DNA of 64,000 bases. Source: Brachyhypopomus gauderio. Taxonomy: Eukaryota; Chordata; Actinopteri; Gymnotiformes; Hypopomidae. Both the position numbers and the translations under genes were made by a program. Below the pieces are notes generated by a model. It did no database searches and had not been told where the DNA came from. It saw nothing but the letters and a program-made list of their open reading frames with translations. The stretch covers positions 36,241,824 through 36,305,823 of the forward strand of contig NC_135213.1 of assembly GCF_052324685.1 (NCBI RefSeq), written 5' to 3'. Of the stretch, positions 18,077-27,900 are shown piece by piece (positions within the stretch are counted from its first letter, which is position 1; every line of letters begins with the position of its first letter).

Positions 18077-19329
18077 AATCTGATGTTTGTCCTCTTGTCT
18101 CCTTTTAGAGTTTGTCATCAATCCTAATGGGAAATCAGAGGTTTGCATCTTGCATGAATATATGCAGCGTGTCCTCAAAGTTCGACCAGTTTACAACTTT
18201 TTTGAATGTGGTGAGTGCCAGAGCTGGATGTGTGTGTTGTGATGTGTGTGTTTGTTCTGTTAATGTGCATGTGTGTGTTATGTGTGTGTTTGTTTTGTTA
18301 ACGTGCATGTGTGTGTTGTGATGTGTGTGTTTGTTCTGTTAACGTGCATGTGTGTGTTGTGATGTGTGTGTTTGTTCTGTTAATGTGCATGTGTGTGTTG
18401 TGTGTGTTTGTTTTGTTAACGTGCATGTGTGTGTTGTGATGTGTGTGTTTGTTCTGTTAACGTGCATGTGTGTGTTGTGATGTGTGTGTTTGTTCTGTTA
18501 ATGTGCATGTGTGTGTTGTGATGTGTGTGTTTGTTCTGTTAACGTGCATGTGTGTTGTGATGTGTGTGTTTGTTCTGTTAATGTGCATGTGTGCGTTGTG
18601 TGTGTTTGTTTTATTAACGTGCATGTGTGTTGTGATGTGTGTGCTGTTTGTTCTGTTAACGTGCATGTGTTGTGATGTGTGTGTTTGTTCTGTTAATGTG
18701 CATGTGTGTGTTGTGTTGTGTGTGCTTGTTCTGTTAACGTGTGTTGTGATGTGTGTGTTTGTTCTGTTAACGTGCATGTGTGTGTTGTGATGTGTGTGGT
18801 GTTTGTTCTGTTAACGTGCATGTGTGTGTTGTGATGTGTGTGTTTGTTCTGTTAATGTACATGTGTGTGTTGTGATGTGTGTGTTTGTTCTGTTAACATG
18901 CATGTGTGTTGTTAATGCTCCTTGTCGTCTCCCCCTCCAGAAAACCCGAGTGAACCCTTCGGCGCCTCCGTCATTATCGACGGGGTGACGTACGGCACGG
19001 GCACAGCCAGCAGCAAGAAGCTGGCCAAGAACAAAGCAGGTAGGGTGTCCCGCCCACTTATTTGACCACGCCCACCTACTCGTGTTCTGTCCCGCCCACA
19101 CTGGACACCTCTGTGTTTGACCACGTCCACCTACTCGTGTTCTGTCCCGCCCACACCGGACAACTTTGTGTTTGGCCACGCCCACCTACTCGTGTTCTGT
19201 CCCGACCACGCCCACCTACTCGTGTTCTGTTCGTTCCCCCGGACAGCTCGAGCGACGCTGGAGATCCTCATTCCCGACTTTGTGAAGCAGACGTCTGAAG
19301 AGAAGCCAGTGGATGGTGATGAGCTGGAG

Positions 19330-19377
<48 letters not shown>

Positions 19378-21108
19378 CTTAGCTGAAGGCGACACCGACA
19401 CTCTTTATTACTATGATTAGATTCATAGTGTTCATAGATTCATTATGTTCATTTTTCTGCATTGTAACAGTTGTTTCCCTCTCCACAGTATTTTAACCAT
19501 ATCAGTATTGAAGACTCGCGGGTCTACGAATTGACCAACAAAGCAGGGTTACTTTCCCCCTACCAGATACTTCACGAGTGCCTGAAGAGGTGAGAGGCAT
19601 TCATGGAGTCTGATGAGTAGAAACAACAAGAGGGATTTATAGAGTCTGATTAATAAGTAGAAATAACGAGATATATATATATATATATATATATATGTCA
19701 TATAGTCTGACATATATATAATCACATATAGTCTGATTAACTGAGGTAAGGAAGTCTTCATAGAGTCTGACTAACTGAGGTAAGGAATTATAGAGTCTGA
19801 TTCGTTGAGATAAGAGGTACAATTCGTTTAATCTCCTGCGTGTCCACAGAAACCACGGCATGGGTGACACTAGCATCAAGTTTGAGGTGATCCCAGGCAA
19901 GAACCAGAAGAGTGAATACGTGATGGCCTGTGGGAAGCATAGCGTCCGCGGCTGGTGTGAGTACACACTCAACACCAGTATAGCAACGGGTGCCACGGTT
20001 ACACTTAACACTTCTGTATTCATGTATCCAAACCCAAAATGCTGCTCAGCACGAGACTGATGGAAACAGGAGTGTTCAGCGTGTGTGTGGACCGAGCTCT
20101 GCACTGGATTAGAGGTCTGCACTCCCGCGGTAATCCCGACAGAATGTCTTGCGGCGCGGGACAGAATTTAATTGTTATTGGCGGGAGCGGGAGTTGAATT
20201 AGTCCAGGCGATGCGGGAGCGGGACCACATATACATGTAGAAAAATCCCGCAAATTAATAGTCTAGAAAATTATAATAATAACAACGCAATGATTTCCAT
20301 GCATAAGGAACTGGACGAAAACAACTAATCATTCAGTAAGTAAGCAATAAACTAATTCAAAATATTGGCTAAGCAACTGATCACGTGAACATGAAGTGTG
20401 CGTCATTTTGTCATTTTGATACAGAAATGGCAGAAACTGTAGACCAGGGGTCGGCAACCTTTGAGACATGGAGTGCCAACTTTAACATGTCCAGTCAATG
20501 AGTGTGCCACTATGGCGGCGAGTTTAAATTGTTGACCGAGGAGGGGGGGGGGGGGGGGGTGTAAATGGACACAAATTAAGTATTATATCGCGATCAATCG
20601 CCAAGTATAAATGCCTCCGCCGTTCGCGCGAGGTGTGCGTGCTTGTTGTGATAGATGTCAGAAGGTGTTGGTGTACGTCACATGACGGCACGTGTTTGGA
20701 CTGTGGTAAGAAATGGTACAGTGCAATCCATCGCTATAATGCTGTATTAATAAATACATAAGAACATTTCAAGTACTAAATCTAATTAATTCAATTCATA
20801 TTAGGATTGCGGGCGGGGGGCGACAGAAATGTGTATGTGGCGGGCGGGGGGTGGGATAAAAACAAGCGATTTTTTTGGCGGGAGCGGGTCTAAAACGGGA
20901 GCGGGATTAAAAAAGCAGTCCCGTGCAGACCTCTACACTGGATCACGTTACTGAATGTTGGAATTGTCCTCATGAAATTATGCTAATTAGCAACGGGACA
21001 ATTGGGCAATAGTGTTTGCTGTTTAAAAATATTAAAGCTACAACATAAAATATCTTTAAAAGATAATTTCATATTTTTTAAATGAAACTGCATCATTTGA
21101 AAGCCAGA

Positions 21109-21154
<46 letters not shown>

Positions 21155-22300
21155 AAGGTAAGAATAAGCGTGTGGGTAAACAGCTGGCCTCTCAGAAGAT
21201 TCTTCAGATGCTCCACCCTCATGTGAAGAACTGGGGTTCTCTGCTGCGCATGTACGGCAGAGAGAGCAACAAGATGGTGAAGAAGGTACTGGGGAGGGGC
21301 GGGGCTTCACTTAAGATGGTGAAGAAGGTGCTGGGGAGGGGGCGGGGCTTTACTTAAGATGGTGAAGAAGGTGCTGGGGAGGGGGAGGGGCTTCACTTAA
21401 GATGGTGAAGAAGGTGCTGGGGAGGGGGCGGGGCTTTACTTAAGATGGTGAAGGTACTGGGGAGGGAGAGGGGCTTCATTTTATATGGTGAAGGTACTGG
21501 GGAGGGGGAGGGGCTTCATTTTATATGGTGATGGTACTGGGGAGGGGGAGGGGCTTCATTTTATATGGTGAAGGTACTGGGGAGGGGGAGGGGCTTCATT
21601 TTATATGGTGAAGGTACTGGGGAGAGGGAGCAGCTTCACATAAGATGGTACTGGGGAGGGGGTGTGGCTTCACATAAGATGGTCAGGAAGGTACTGGGAA
21701 GGGGGCGGTACCTTCTTGACCGTGTCTGCCCCGGCCACCATTTGGACACTCGTGTGAAAAATGCATCTCGTTGTTGGGCTGCTGCAGTAAAACCTACCGG
21801 GCTGTAACTGTCAGCTCGGTGTCTGATCCGTGACTCACCACAGCACCGGGACTTTTATCATTCGTCTGACCGACTCCTCTCCCTCGTTTCTTCCCTTCAG
21901 GAAAATTCTGACAAGAGTGTCATAGAACTTCAGCAGTACGCCAAAAAGAACAAGCCAAACCTGCACATTCTGAACAAACTTCAGGAGGAGATGAGGAAGC
22001 TGGCCAAGGAGAGGGTACGTCTTGAAGCCCCGAGGCCAACACTCCTAGAACACACAACACTTGACACTGGAGATCAACACCGCTTGTGTTGAGTCAATGA
22101 GTTAGATGGTTGGAGAGATGTGAGCTTTGTCAAACAAGAGTGAGACGCTCAACTCTGTTGTGCTGTGGTGTGCTGTGCGATTCGCCTAACGTTCCTGAAC
22201 ATTTGTGTCTTTAAAGGAGGAGACGCGTAAGAAACCCAAGATGACTGTCATGGAGTCGGCCCAGCCGGGCAGCGAGCCCCTGTGCACTGTGGACGTCTAA
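12428..22300 (+). CDS. dgcr8: DGCR8, Microprocessor RNA-binding subunit
   Basis: Partner of Drosha in the nuclear Microprocessor, which crops pri-miRNAs. Thirteen coding exons: 12428-13102, 13584-13746, 14006-14148, 15792-16101, 17708-17905, 18109-18210, 18941-19039, 19247-19329, 19489-19589, 19850-19956, 21158-21285, 21901-22014 and 22217-22300; they join in frame to 768 aa (human 773). The WW-type dimerisation segment reads [20 protein letters not shown]. The heme-region IPCL motif ([12 protein letters not shown], the heme-ligating Cys in human) follows. Two dsRNA-binding domains come next ([20 protein letters not shown] and the [20 protein letters not shown] region) and the C-terminal Drosha-binding tail ends EPLCTVDV. 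The first 225 residues are acidic and low in complexity. Introns are packed with hAT elements and minisatellites. The mRNA carries two Microprocessor hairpins, so autoregulation is likely. Confidence 0.97.
12505..12582 (+). ncRNA. mir1306: mir-1306 hairpin embedded in dgcr8 coding sequence
   Basis: The 5p arm at 12515-12536 begins CCACCTCCCCTGCAAACGTC and the 3p arm at 12555-12572 is ACGTTGGCTCTGGTGGTG, both identical to the human miRNA as I recall it, while the loop between differs. The hairpin lies in codons about 27-52 of dgcr8, so it is under both protein and RNA-structure constraint. In mammals it is a Microprocessor substrate within DGCR8 mRNA. Confidence 0.9.
13366..13583 (+). repeat. 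Short degenerate minisatellite in dgcr8 intron 2
   Basis: Units of about 38-40 bp resembling 'ATTGGCTGGGGTGGGCTTG' plus 'TCACTAA...CACCCCTCT' occur about four times and run into the acceptor of the exon at 13584. Confidence 0.55.
14319..15496. mobile_element. hAT-type DNA transposon, non-autonomous, in dgcr8 intron 4
   Basis: Flanked by a perfect 8-bp target duplication GTATCTCA (14311-14318 and 15497-15504). Ends are imperfect inverted repeats: left TAGGCCTGTGTTG, right (reverse complement) TAGGGCTGGGTATCG. Both ends are rich in ATCGATT-type motifs. No intact transposase is seen. The LTR-like block at 14640-14960 lies inside. Confidence 0.85.
14640..14960 (-). mobile_element. Possible solo LTR-like insert nested in the hAT element (fossil)
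   Basis: A block of about 310 bp between two copies of GTAACGTT looks unlike the surrounding AT-rich hAT sequence. Read on the minus strand it has a GC-rich start, a CACGTGGGG-type middle and an AATAAA near the end, as in an LTR. Family not determined (Ty3/Gypsy-like at a guess). It carries no coding part. Confidence 0.35.
16163..17359 (+). repeat. 30-bp minisatellite in dgcr8 intron 5, split by a hAT insertion
   Basis: The unit 'ACCATAGGCACCATAGTCTA' plus 'TCAGCTTAAC' (30 bp) occurs about three times at 16163-16237 and about seven times at 17157-17359. The two blocks are one array interrupted by the transposon at 16238-17155. Confidence 0.9.
16238..17155. mobile_element. hAT-type non-autonomous transposon inserted in the minisatellite
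   Basis: Target duplication GTCTATCA, 8 bp, at 16230-16237 and 17156-17163; the target is itself part of the 30-bp array unit. Ends: CAGGGGTACTCAACT and, reverse-complemented, CAGGCGTACTCAACT; the next block GGACCGCGG is shared too. Two C runs near 16426 and 17071. The inner part (about 16490-17060) is closely related to 37594-38147 inside a different hAT element. Confidence 0.92.
17990..18073 (+). repeat. (GT)n microsatellite upstream of dgcr8 exon at 18109
   Basis: About 40 uninterrupted GT units in intron 6, ending 35 bp before the acceptor TTTTAG. Confidence 0.95.
18222..18915 (+). repeat. Minisatellite filling dgcr8 intron 7
   Basis: A unit of about 40 bp built on TGTGTGTTGTGATGTGTGTG and TTTGTTCTGTTAACGTGCA is repeated about 18 times with small changes. 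It starts about 12 bp after the donor at 18211 and stops about 25 bp before the acceptor at 18940. Confidence 0.92.
19060..19245 (+). repeat. Minisatellite in dgcr8 intron 8
   Basis: A unit of about 54-56 bp with 'CCACCTACTCGTGTTCTGTC' and 'CCGCCCACAC' occurs about four times and forms nearly the whole intron up to the acceptor at 19246. Confidence 0.85.
19332..19377 (+). repeat. (CA)n directly after a dgcr8 donor
   Basis: About 23 CA units begin 2 bp after the GT donor that follows 19329. Confidence 0.95.
20110..20935. mobile_element. hAT-type non-autonomous transposon in dgcr8 intron 11
   Basis: Perfect 8-bp target duplication CACTGGAT at 20102-20109 and 20936-20943. Both ends read TAGAGGTCTGCAC when oriented inward. 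Subterminal GCGGGAGCGGG motifs recur. A left-end piece of another hAT family (CAGGGGTCGGCAACCTTT, from about 20447) is nested inside. Confidence 0.92.
20447..20660 (+). mobile_element. Left-end fragment of a second hAT family, nested
   Basis: Starts with the hAT-like terminus CAGGGGTCGGCAACC, then a G run, then GGACACAAATTAAGTATTAT and CGCGATCAATCGCCAAGTAT. The same internal words recur at 49335-49390, next to a matching right terminus. No right end was found here. Confidence 0.65.
21109..21157 (+). repeat. (GT)n abutting the dgcr8 exon 12 acceptor
   Basis: About 22 GT units, then TTAAAG directly before the exon at 21158. Confidence 0.95.
21271..21705 (+). repeat. Minisatellite that repeats the dgcr8 exon 12/donor junction
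   Basis: The unit AAGATGGTGAAGAAGGTACT plus 'GGGGAGGGGCGGGGCTTCACTT' (about 42 bp) begins inside the coding exon (21271-21285 codes KMVKK) and continues into the intron. Three further near-exact copies of the exon end plus GT start near 21313, 21356 and 21399, followed by about seven shortened copies. Confidence 0.9.
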
Positions 22301-24690
22301 GCCCGCCCACCAACCTGCTGATCCAGCCAATCAAAAGCACTGAACAGCGGTCCCAGTTCTCGCAAGAAAACAATCACCTTCCCATCACTGAATTTTCCAA
22401 ACACAAAGCACTGGCCAGTGGTCGCCTCACCATTACTGAAGTCTGAATTATGCATTAAGCTTCTGGCGAAAATGGCAATACTAGTTACATTTTTACCGAC
22501 TGCGCTGTTCCTGAGGTCCATATTTCAGGGTACGGGGGGGAGGTGAGCCCATCAGATTAGTAATGACAGAGCAGAAGAACATGGTCTGTCTCGCTAGTTT
22601 CAGGTGGACCTTCACTGAGATGAGTCCCTCAATGATGACTGAAGTGTATGACCATGATTTAGAGTGAATAGTTAAATGTCCAAATAAGTATTTGCTTGCA
22701 TTTGTATTTTTAGGCTTTGTGGCTTTTAGATTCTTTATTAAAAAAGACATTATTTGAGGTTTTTCTTTCCGATCAGAAACAATATTAGGCTGCTGAGCAA
22801 CCGGTGTGCTTTATTTTAGACGCCCTTTCTTTGGTTTTAATGAAGTTGTGTGTTTACTGATGTGCTGTGAGGCTGTGGTGCAGTGTTTTGCTGTGTGTGG
22901 ACTCTAGCCGATTGTAGGGGTTGTAGGACTACAGGTGCATGGGTGGGGTGGGGGTGTATGTGTGGCAGTGTTGGCTCCCTCACCACCTAACTAGTCGGCT
23001 GTTCCAAAATCCCGAAGAAAGCAACACCATAGTTTCATTTCACTGGTGGGATAACGAACTGGACACACTAAGCTAACTGCCTTTTTGTGGTTTCAGGGTG
23101 TGGCAGCAGGAATCTGCAATGATGAATAATAATACATATCAGTGGTCATGGCAACAAATGCCAAATGCTGTTGCTAGGCAGCCCCTCCCTTCTATCCATC
23201 AGCCCCGCCCAGAATCTGTGAGCACTAAGGGCTTGTAGTAGTTTACTCCTATAGTGTTATGGAGAAGGGTTGTGGATGAGGGTTGTGGACAGGAATGTTT
23301 GTTCTCCCCCAGTTTTATTCTGCTCATACTGGTTTAGGTACTCGATCCTTTTCTGCAGCCGGTGTGGGTATTCGTCCTGCTCCTCTGTAGGCTGCGTTCG
23401 GCTTGGGCAGCACCTGGTTCCAGGAGGTGGGCGGAGCTGGGGGCGGGCGGCAGTGGTGCGGGACTTTGCCAGCTTTTAACCTGAACGTCTTGGACAGGAG
23501 ACCAGACATTTCAAGCATGAGCTGCTTTTTCCTTCGTCTGTCCTACTTGAATGTGCCGTGTGCCATTATTGTGACGGTCGCCTGTGTGCATTCAGTTGAC
23601 TCTAGTTTTCTATTTCTTAGTATATTTTAAAAAATGCAATCCAGAGGAAACAAAACAAAAACAAGGTACTTAATACCACAAACAAAACTCAATCGCACCA
23701 GATCCAATATCGTAGAAAACTATATGAACCAAAGTTTGGGAGTCTTACGCATTTTTCTAGAATTACTGTAAGTTGCTGTGTAGAATAAAAACTTATTGAC
23801 ATGTAGGTGTGGGGAAAAACCGAAGGGGTAAAAAAAATGCAACAAGTGCTAGAACAAAACTATAGTGAACGTCCTTCCCTCCTTCCTTCCCTCCCTCTCT
23901 CCCTCCCTCTCTCCCTCCCTCCCTCCCTCCCTCCCTCTCTCCCTCCCTCCCTCCCTCTCTCCCTCCCTCTCTCCCTCCCTCCCTCCCTCCCTCTCTCCCT
24001 CCCTCCCTCTCTCCCTCCCTCTCTCCCTCCCTCCCTCCCTCCCTCTCTCCCTCTCTCTCTCCCTCTCTCCCTCCCTCCCTCCCTCCCTCCCTCTCTCCCT
24101 CCCTCCCTCCCTCCCTCCCTCTCTCCCTCCCTCCCTCTCTCCCTCCCTCTCTCCCTCCCTCCCTCCCTCTCTCTCTCTCTCCCTCCCTCCCTCTCTCCCT
24201 CCCTCCCTCTCTCCCTCCCTCCCTCCCTCTCTCCCTCCCTCCCTCCCTCCCTCCCTCCCTCTCTCCCTCCCTCCCTCCCTCTCTCCCTCCCTCTCTCCCT
24301 CCCTCCCTCTCTCCCTCCCTCCCTCTCTCCCTCCCTCCCTCTCTCCCTCCCTCCCTCCCTCCATCTCAGTCCATCCCCCCAGTGCACTGTGATCTCGTCG
24401 AGTGCTTTTTGCTGGCGTGCTTTTTCTGACTGCATCCTGCATTTCTCCAAACACGCCCCGGCTGCCGTGTGGGGCAGAACCGCTTTGAGAACCTGCTGCT
24501 CTTCTGCCTGAACATGGGTTTTATATCCCTTATTGTTGTTTTTTTTGTGTGTTTGTTTGTTTTTTCCTGTATGTTTGGGCATCGGAATAACGCTGCCTAA
24601 AAAAAAATGAAATGAAGTGTCTTATGTGATGAACGCTGAGCAACATCGGTTTCTTAATACAAATAAACTGGTCATGACTACACGTGGGCG
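22301..24690 (+). other. dgcr8 3' UTR
   Basis: From the stop at 22298-22300 no further exon is seen. AATAAA signals lie at about 23785 and at 24662-24667. If the second is used, the 3' UTR is about 2.4 kb and contains the long pyrimidine tract at 23870-24364. A minus-strand ATTAAA for trmt2a lies at 24716-24721, so the two convergent genes would end within about 50 bp of each other. Confidence 0.6.
23870..24364 (+). repeat. ~495-bp pure pyrimidine (CCCT/CTCC)n tract
   Basis: Only C and T over almost 500 bases, as CCCTCCCT blocks with CTCT interruptions; purine-only on the minus strand. The long frames of both strands here (poly Ser-Leu-Pro, or poly Arg-Glu-Gly) are artefacts of composition. 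Confidence 0.97.
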
Positions 24691-24958
24691 TGGTGTCTCT
24701 CCTCTTTTTGCATTACTTTAATGTTTCTGTACACAAGGATTATTGAAGGAAATTAAAGCAATTTTTTCAACAAAAATGATTCCACCGGATATCGCTGTCC
24801 TACAGCGAAACATTCACTTTAACAATACCCAGAACCCCCTCATTCTCATCACATTCAACACAACGTGGTGCAAAACCTCCCAACAAGGCAAACTTTGCTT
24901 AGAAAGCAGATTCATAACCCCCAATACGTAGAGGGGTGATGTTCAGATGGGGGCGGGG

Positions 24959-27900
24959 TCACGGCCGTGTTCCCACAGTACTGGGGCATTCTGGGGTCTC
25001 CGTTGTGGTCGGTCTGCTGTTCTCGGTGGCCGGGGGGCTGCTGGAGCTGTAGTCCACCCTCTCGAACAACAGGACGGTCTCGCAGTGGACGGTCTGGGGG
25101 AAGAGATCGACCGCGGTGGCACGGACGGGGCGGAAAGGGGCCCCTCGCACCCTGTTAGAGGGAGCTCGACACAAGCTGTCGGCACAGGGAAAACAAACAT
25201 TCAAACCGTCAGAATCCTTCAAATTCAAACGCTCTTCCCAGCCAACTCCCAAAATGAAGAGATACAGATGGAGAGAGGGAGGTCAGAACTGTGTTACATG
25301 TTAGTCCCCATTAAAGCAATTCTAAACGCTCTTGAGTTATGTGGTTTTGGGTGCATGGGTGTGGCAGAAGTGCGTAGTCTACGTTAACTTCTTGATACTT
25401 ACTCAATGAAGTTGTTCATGGCTGCTTTAGCATTGCATGCTACATACACCAGCCTCTTCAGATGCTCCGCTTTTCTTATTGCCAAAATTACTTTGGAATC
25501 TGGGGTAGTGACATAACACAGATGAATGAAACTCGTGTAAAAAGTATTTAAAAAGTTGACAATTTTTACCAAAAACAACCCAGGTCTAATACCTAGCAGC
25601 AAAATTGAAAGAATTTGCATTTTATCATCATTTTAGTATTCTAATTTTATAACTAGAATCTACTGTATGAAAATGTGTGCTCAAAAGTTTCATTATATTA
25701 CTATTAAGGACAATAAGCTCTTACGAAGTCCTGCTCTTGGGGGGTCAACAATGGCCGTGATGTTGGGAGACACCAATGCGTTCAGCACGGTGGGAAATTT
25801 TTCCTCAGCCCTGCCACGGTGGTACTCAACGTTGGTCAAGCCTAACATCGATGCAGTTCAGGGGAGAGGGAACGTTCATTTGTTAGACAAGCGTCTGACG
25901 GTTTCAGAATTAGCGATTTATCGTTAGTTATTGCGAGGTTTGCGAATTTATTGTTAGTTATTGCGAGGTTTGCTACCGTTGGCTTCAGCGTTCACTTTTG
26001 CATCGTCCACAGCTTCTTGGCAAAGTTCAATTCCGATCACCTTCTTTACTTTCTGTTAGACACACCAGAGGAACGGTCATTTATGCCAGAGGGTGTTGGT
26101 CCAGGCCTTGGGTGCTCCTAGTCAGCCAAGGTGTTTGTTCTGTTCCAAGCCGTCATACACCTGAACCAGGTAATCATGGGCCACAGAGCTCTCCATTACC
26201 TGGCCAAGATGCGCTAGCAGCTGGAACAGAGCAAACATGTGGACTGGATGGAGGTCCACTGCACTGGTATATGCTGGTTCAAGGTTTAAAGACAAGGAGG
26301 TGGGGTTACCCTGGCCAGGGAGATACCGATAGTCCCTGTGCCACAGCAGACATCCAGCAGGGTGGTGTGGGCGTCCAGTCCTGCCCACTCCCCCACGGTG
26401 GAGTACAGCACCTCCGCGGCCCTCGTGTTCGTCTGGAACACAGAGAAACGGCACCGTCACAACCTCACGACACAGCAAACAGGACACGGCGTGTCCGTCT
26501 GCCGTCGGCTCAGCCAGTTCGGACGCGTTAACATGCTGCTTCGCTGCTTGTAGTGACCCTGAAAAAGTCTCCGGAAGCTAGATGTGTTTTTCTTGACCAA
26601 CTTCACCTTCCAGTGAGTGCGCACATCACACAGTGTAAGCCCGGCTTCACCTGGAAGAAGGAGTGAGGAGAAATGCGGAATCTCAGGCCAAGCAGCTCTT
26701 CGTGGATCCACTGATCTCCAGCCACCAGCTCACAGGGCAGGTCCTCCGTCCCTGCAGATGTCCTGTTCATCGTGAAAAAGAGACGAGCATGTCACTAAAA
26801 CCAAACTTCCTGGAACGGGTTTAGCCGAGACTTAAAATAATGTGCAACGTCGATCCACCATTGGTGGCTTGACACAAGGTTTAATCCCATATGGAGGCCC
26901 CTCCGGTTTGACGCTGCGAGTTCTACCTTTGCCCGGATCTCACAAAGTGCAGAGATGTGACTCCACTGTCTTTCCCGGCTCCGTCTGTGAAGTAGAGGCG
27001 CAGAGAGTCCTTCAGAGACTCCAGCTCCTCTTCTGATAGTTTCTAAGTTTAGGAAATTAAACATTTTTAAAAACTATAACTATAAGGCAAAGAAGTTACA
27101 TTTATATAGCACCTTTCACTTCCCCCACACACACAAACAAACAGACACAACACCTGTGGATGGAAGAAGACCATTGCCAGGATCTGGTTTGTTCTACTTG
27201 TGCGCACAGTCAGCTGTCTCCAGTGGCCGTCATAGGTCTCTGGACTGTACACGCCGTATGGACTAGTCCTGTATGCATAAGCAGTGATTATGATGTTATT
27301 GGGCTGGTTTTCCATACTTCAGTGGGGAACCTTCACTCAACAAAACGTTCTGCAAGATTATGGCTAATATTTGTTTATAGAATTAAGACAGATTTTAAAC
27401 CTTCAGGCAGTTTTTCCTGAAGGAAAATCCCTTACAGACAGGAATTAAAATTGTATTAGTCTGGTGAAAAAGACACAGCACAAAACAAGTGAATGTATCA
27501 CACACTGCTGTACTGCGGGACACACACTGCTGTACTGCGGGACACACACTGCTGTACTGCGGGACACACACCTGACGTACTGCGGGACACACACCTGACG
27601 TACTGCGGGACACACACCTGACGTACTGCGGGACACACACCTGACGTACTGCGGGACACACACCTGACGTACTGCGGGACACACACCTGACGTACTGCGG
27701 GACACACACCGCTGTACTGCGGGACACACACCGCTGTACTGCGGGACACACACCGCTGTACTGCGGGACACACACTGCTGTACTGCGGGACACACACTGC
27801 TGTACTGCGGGACACACACCTGACGTACTGCGGGACACACACCTGACGTACTGCTGGAAGGCGTGGGCGACGCTCTTGGCCTCGGGGGGGATGTGGATGG

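Noticed and set aside
23807-24582. Long open frames on both strands encoding poly Ser-Leu-Pro and poly Arg-Glu-Gly
   Set aside because: They come from the pure C/T tract; all frames are open because it has no stop-forming bases.
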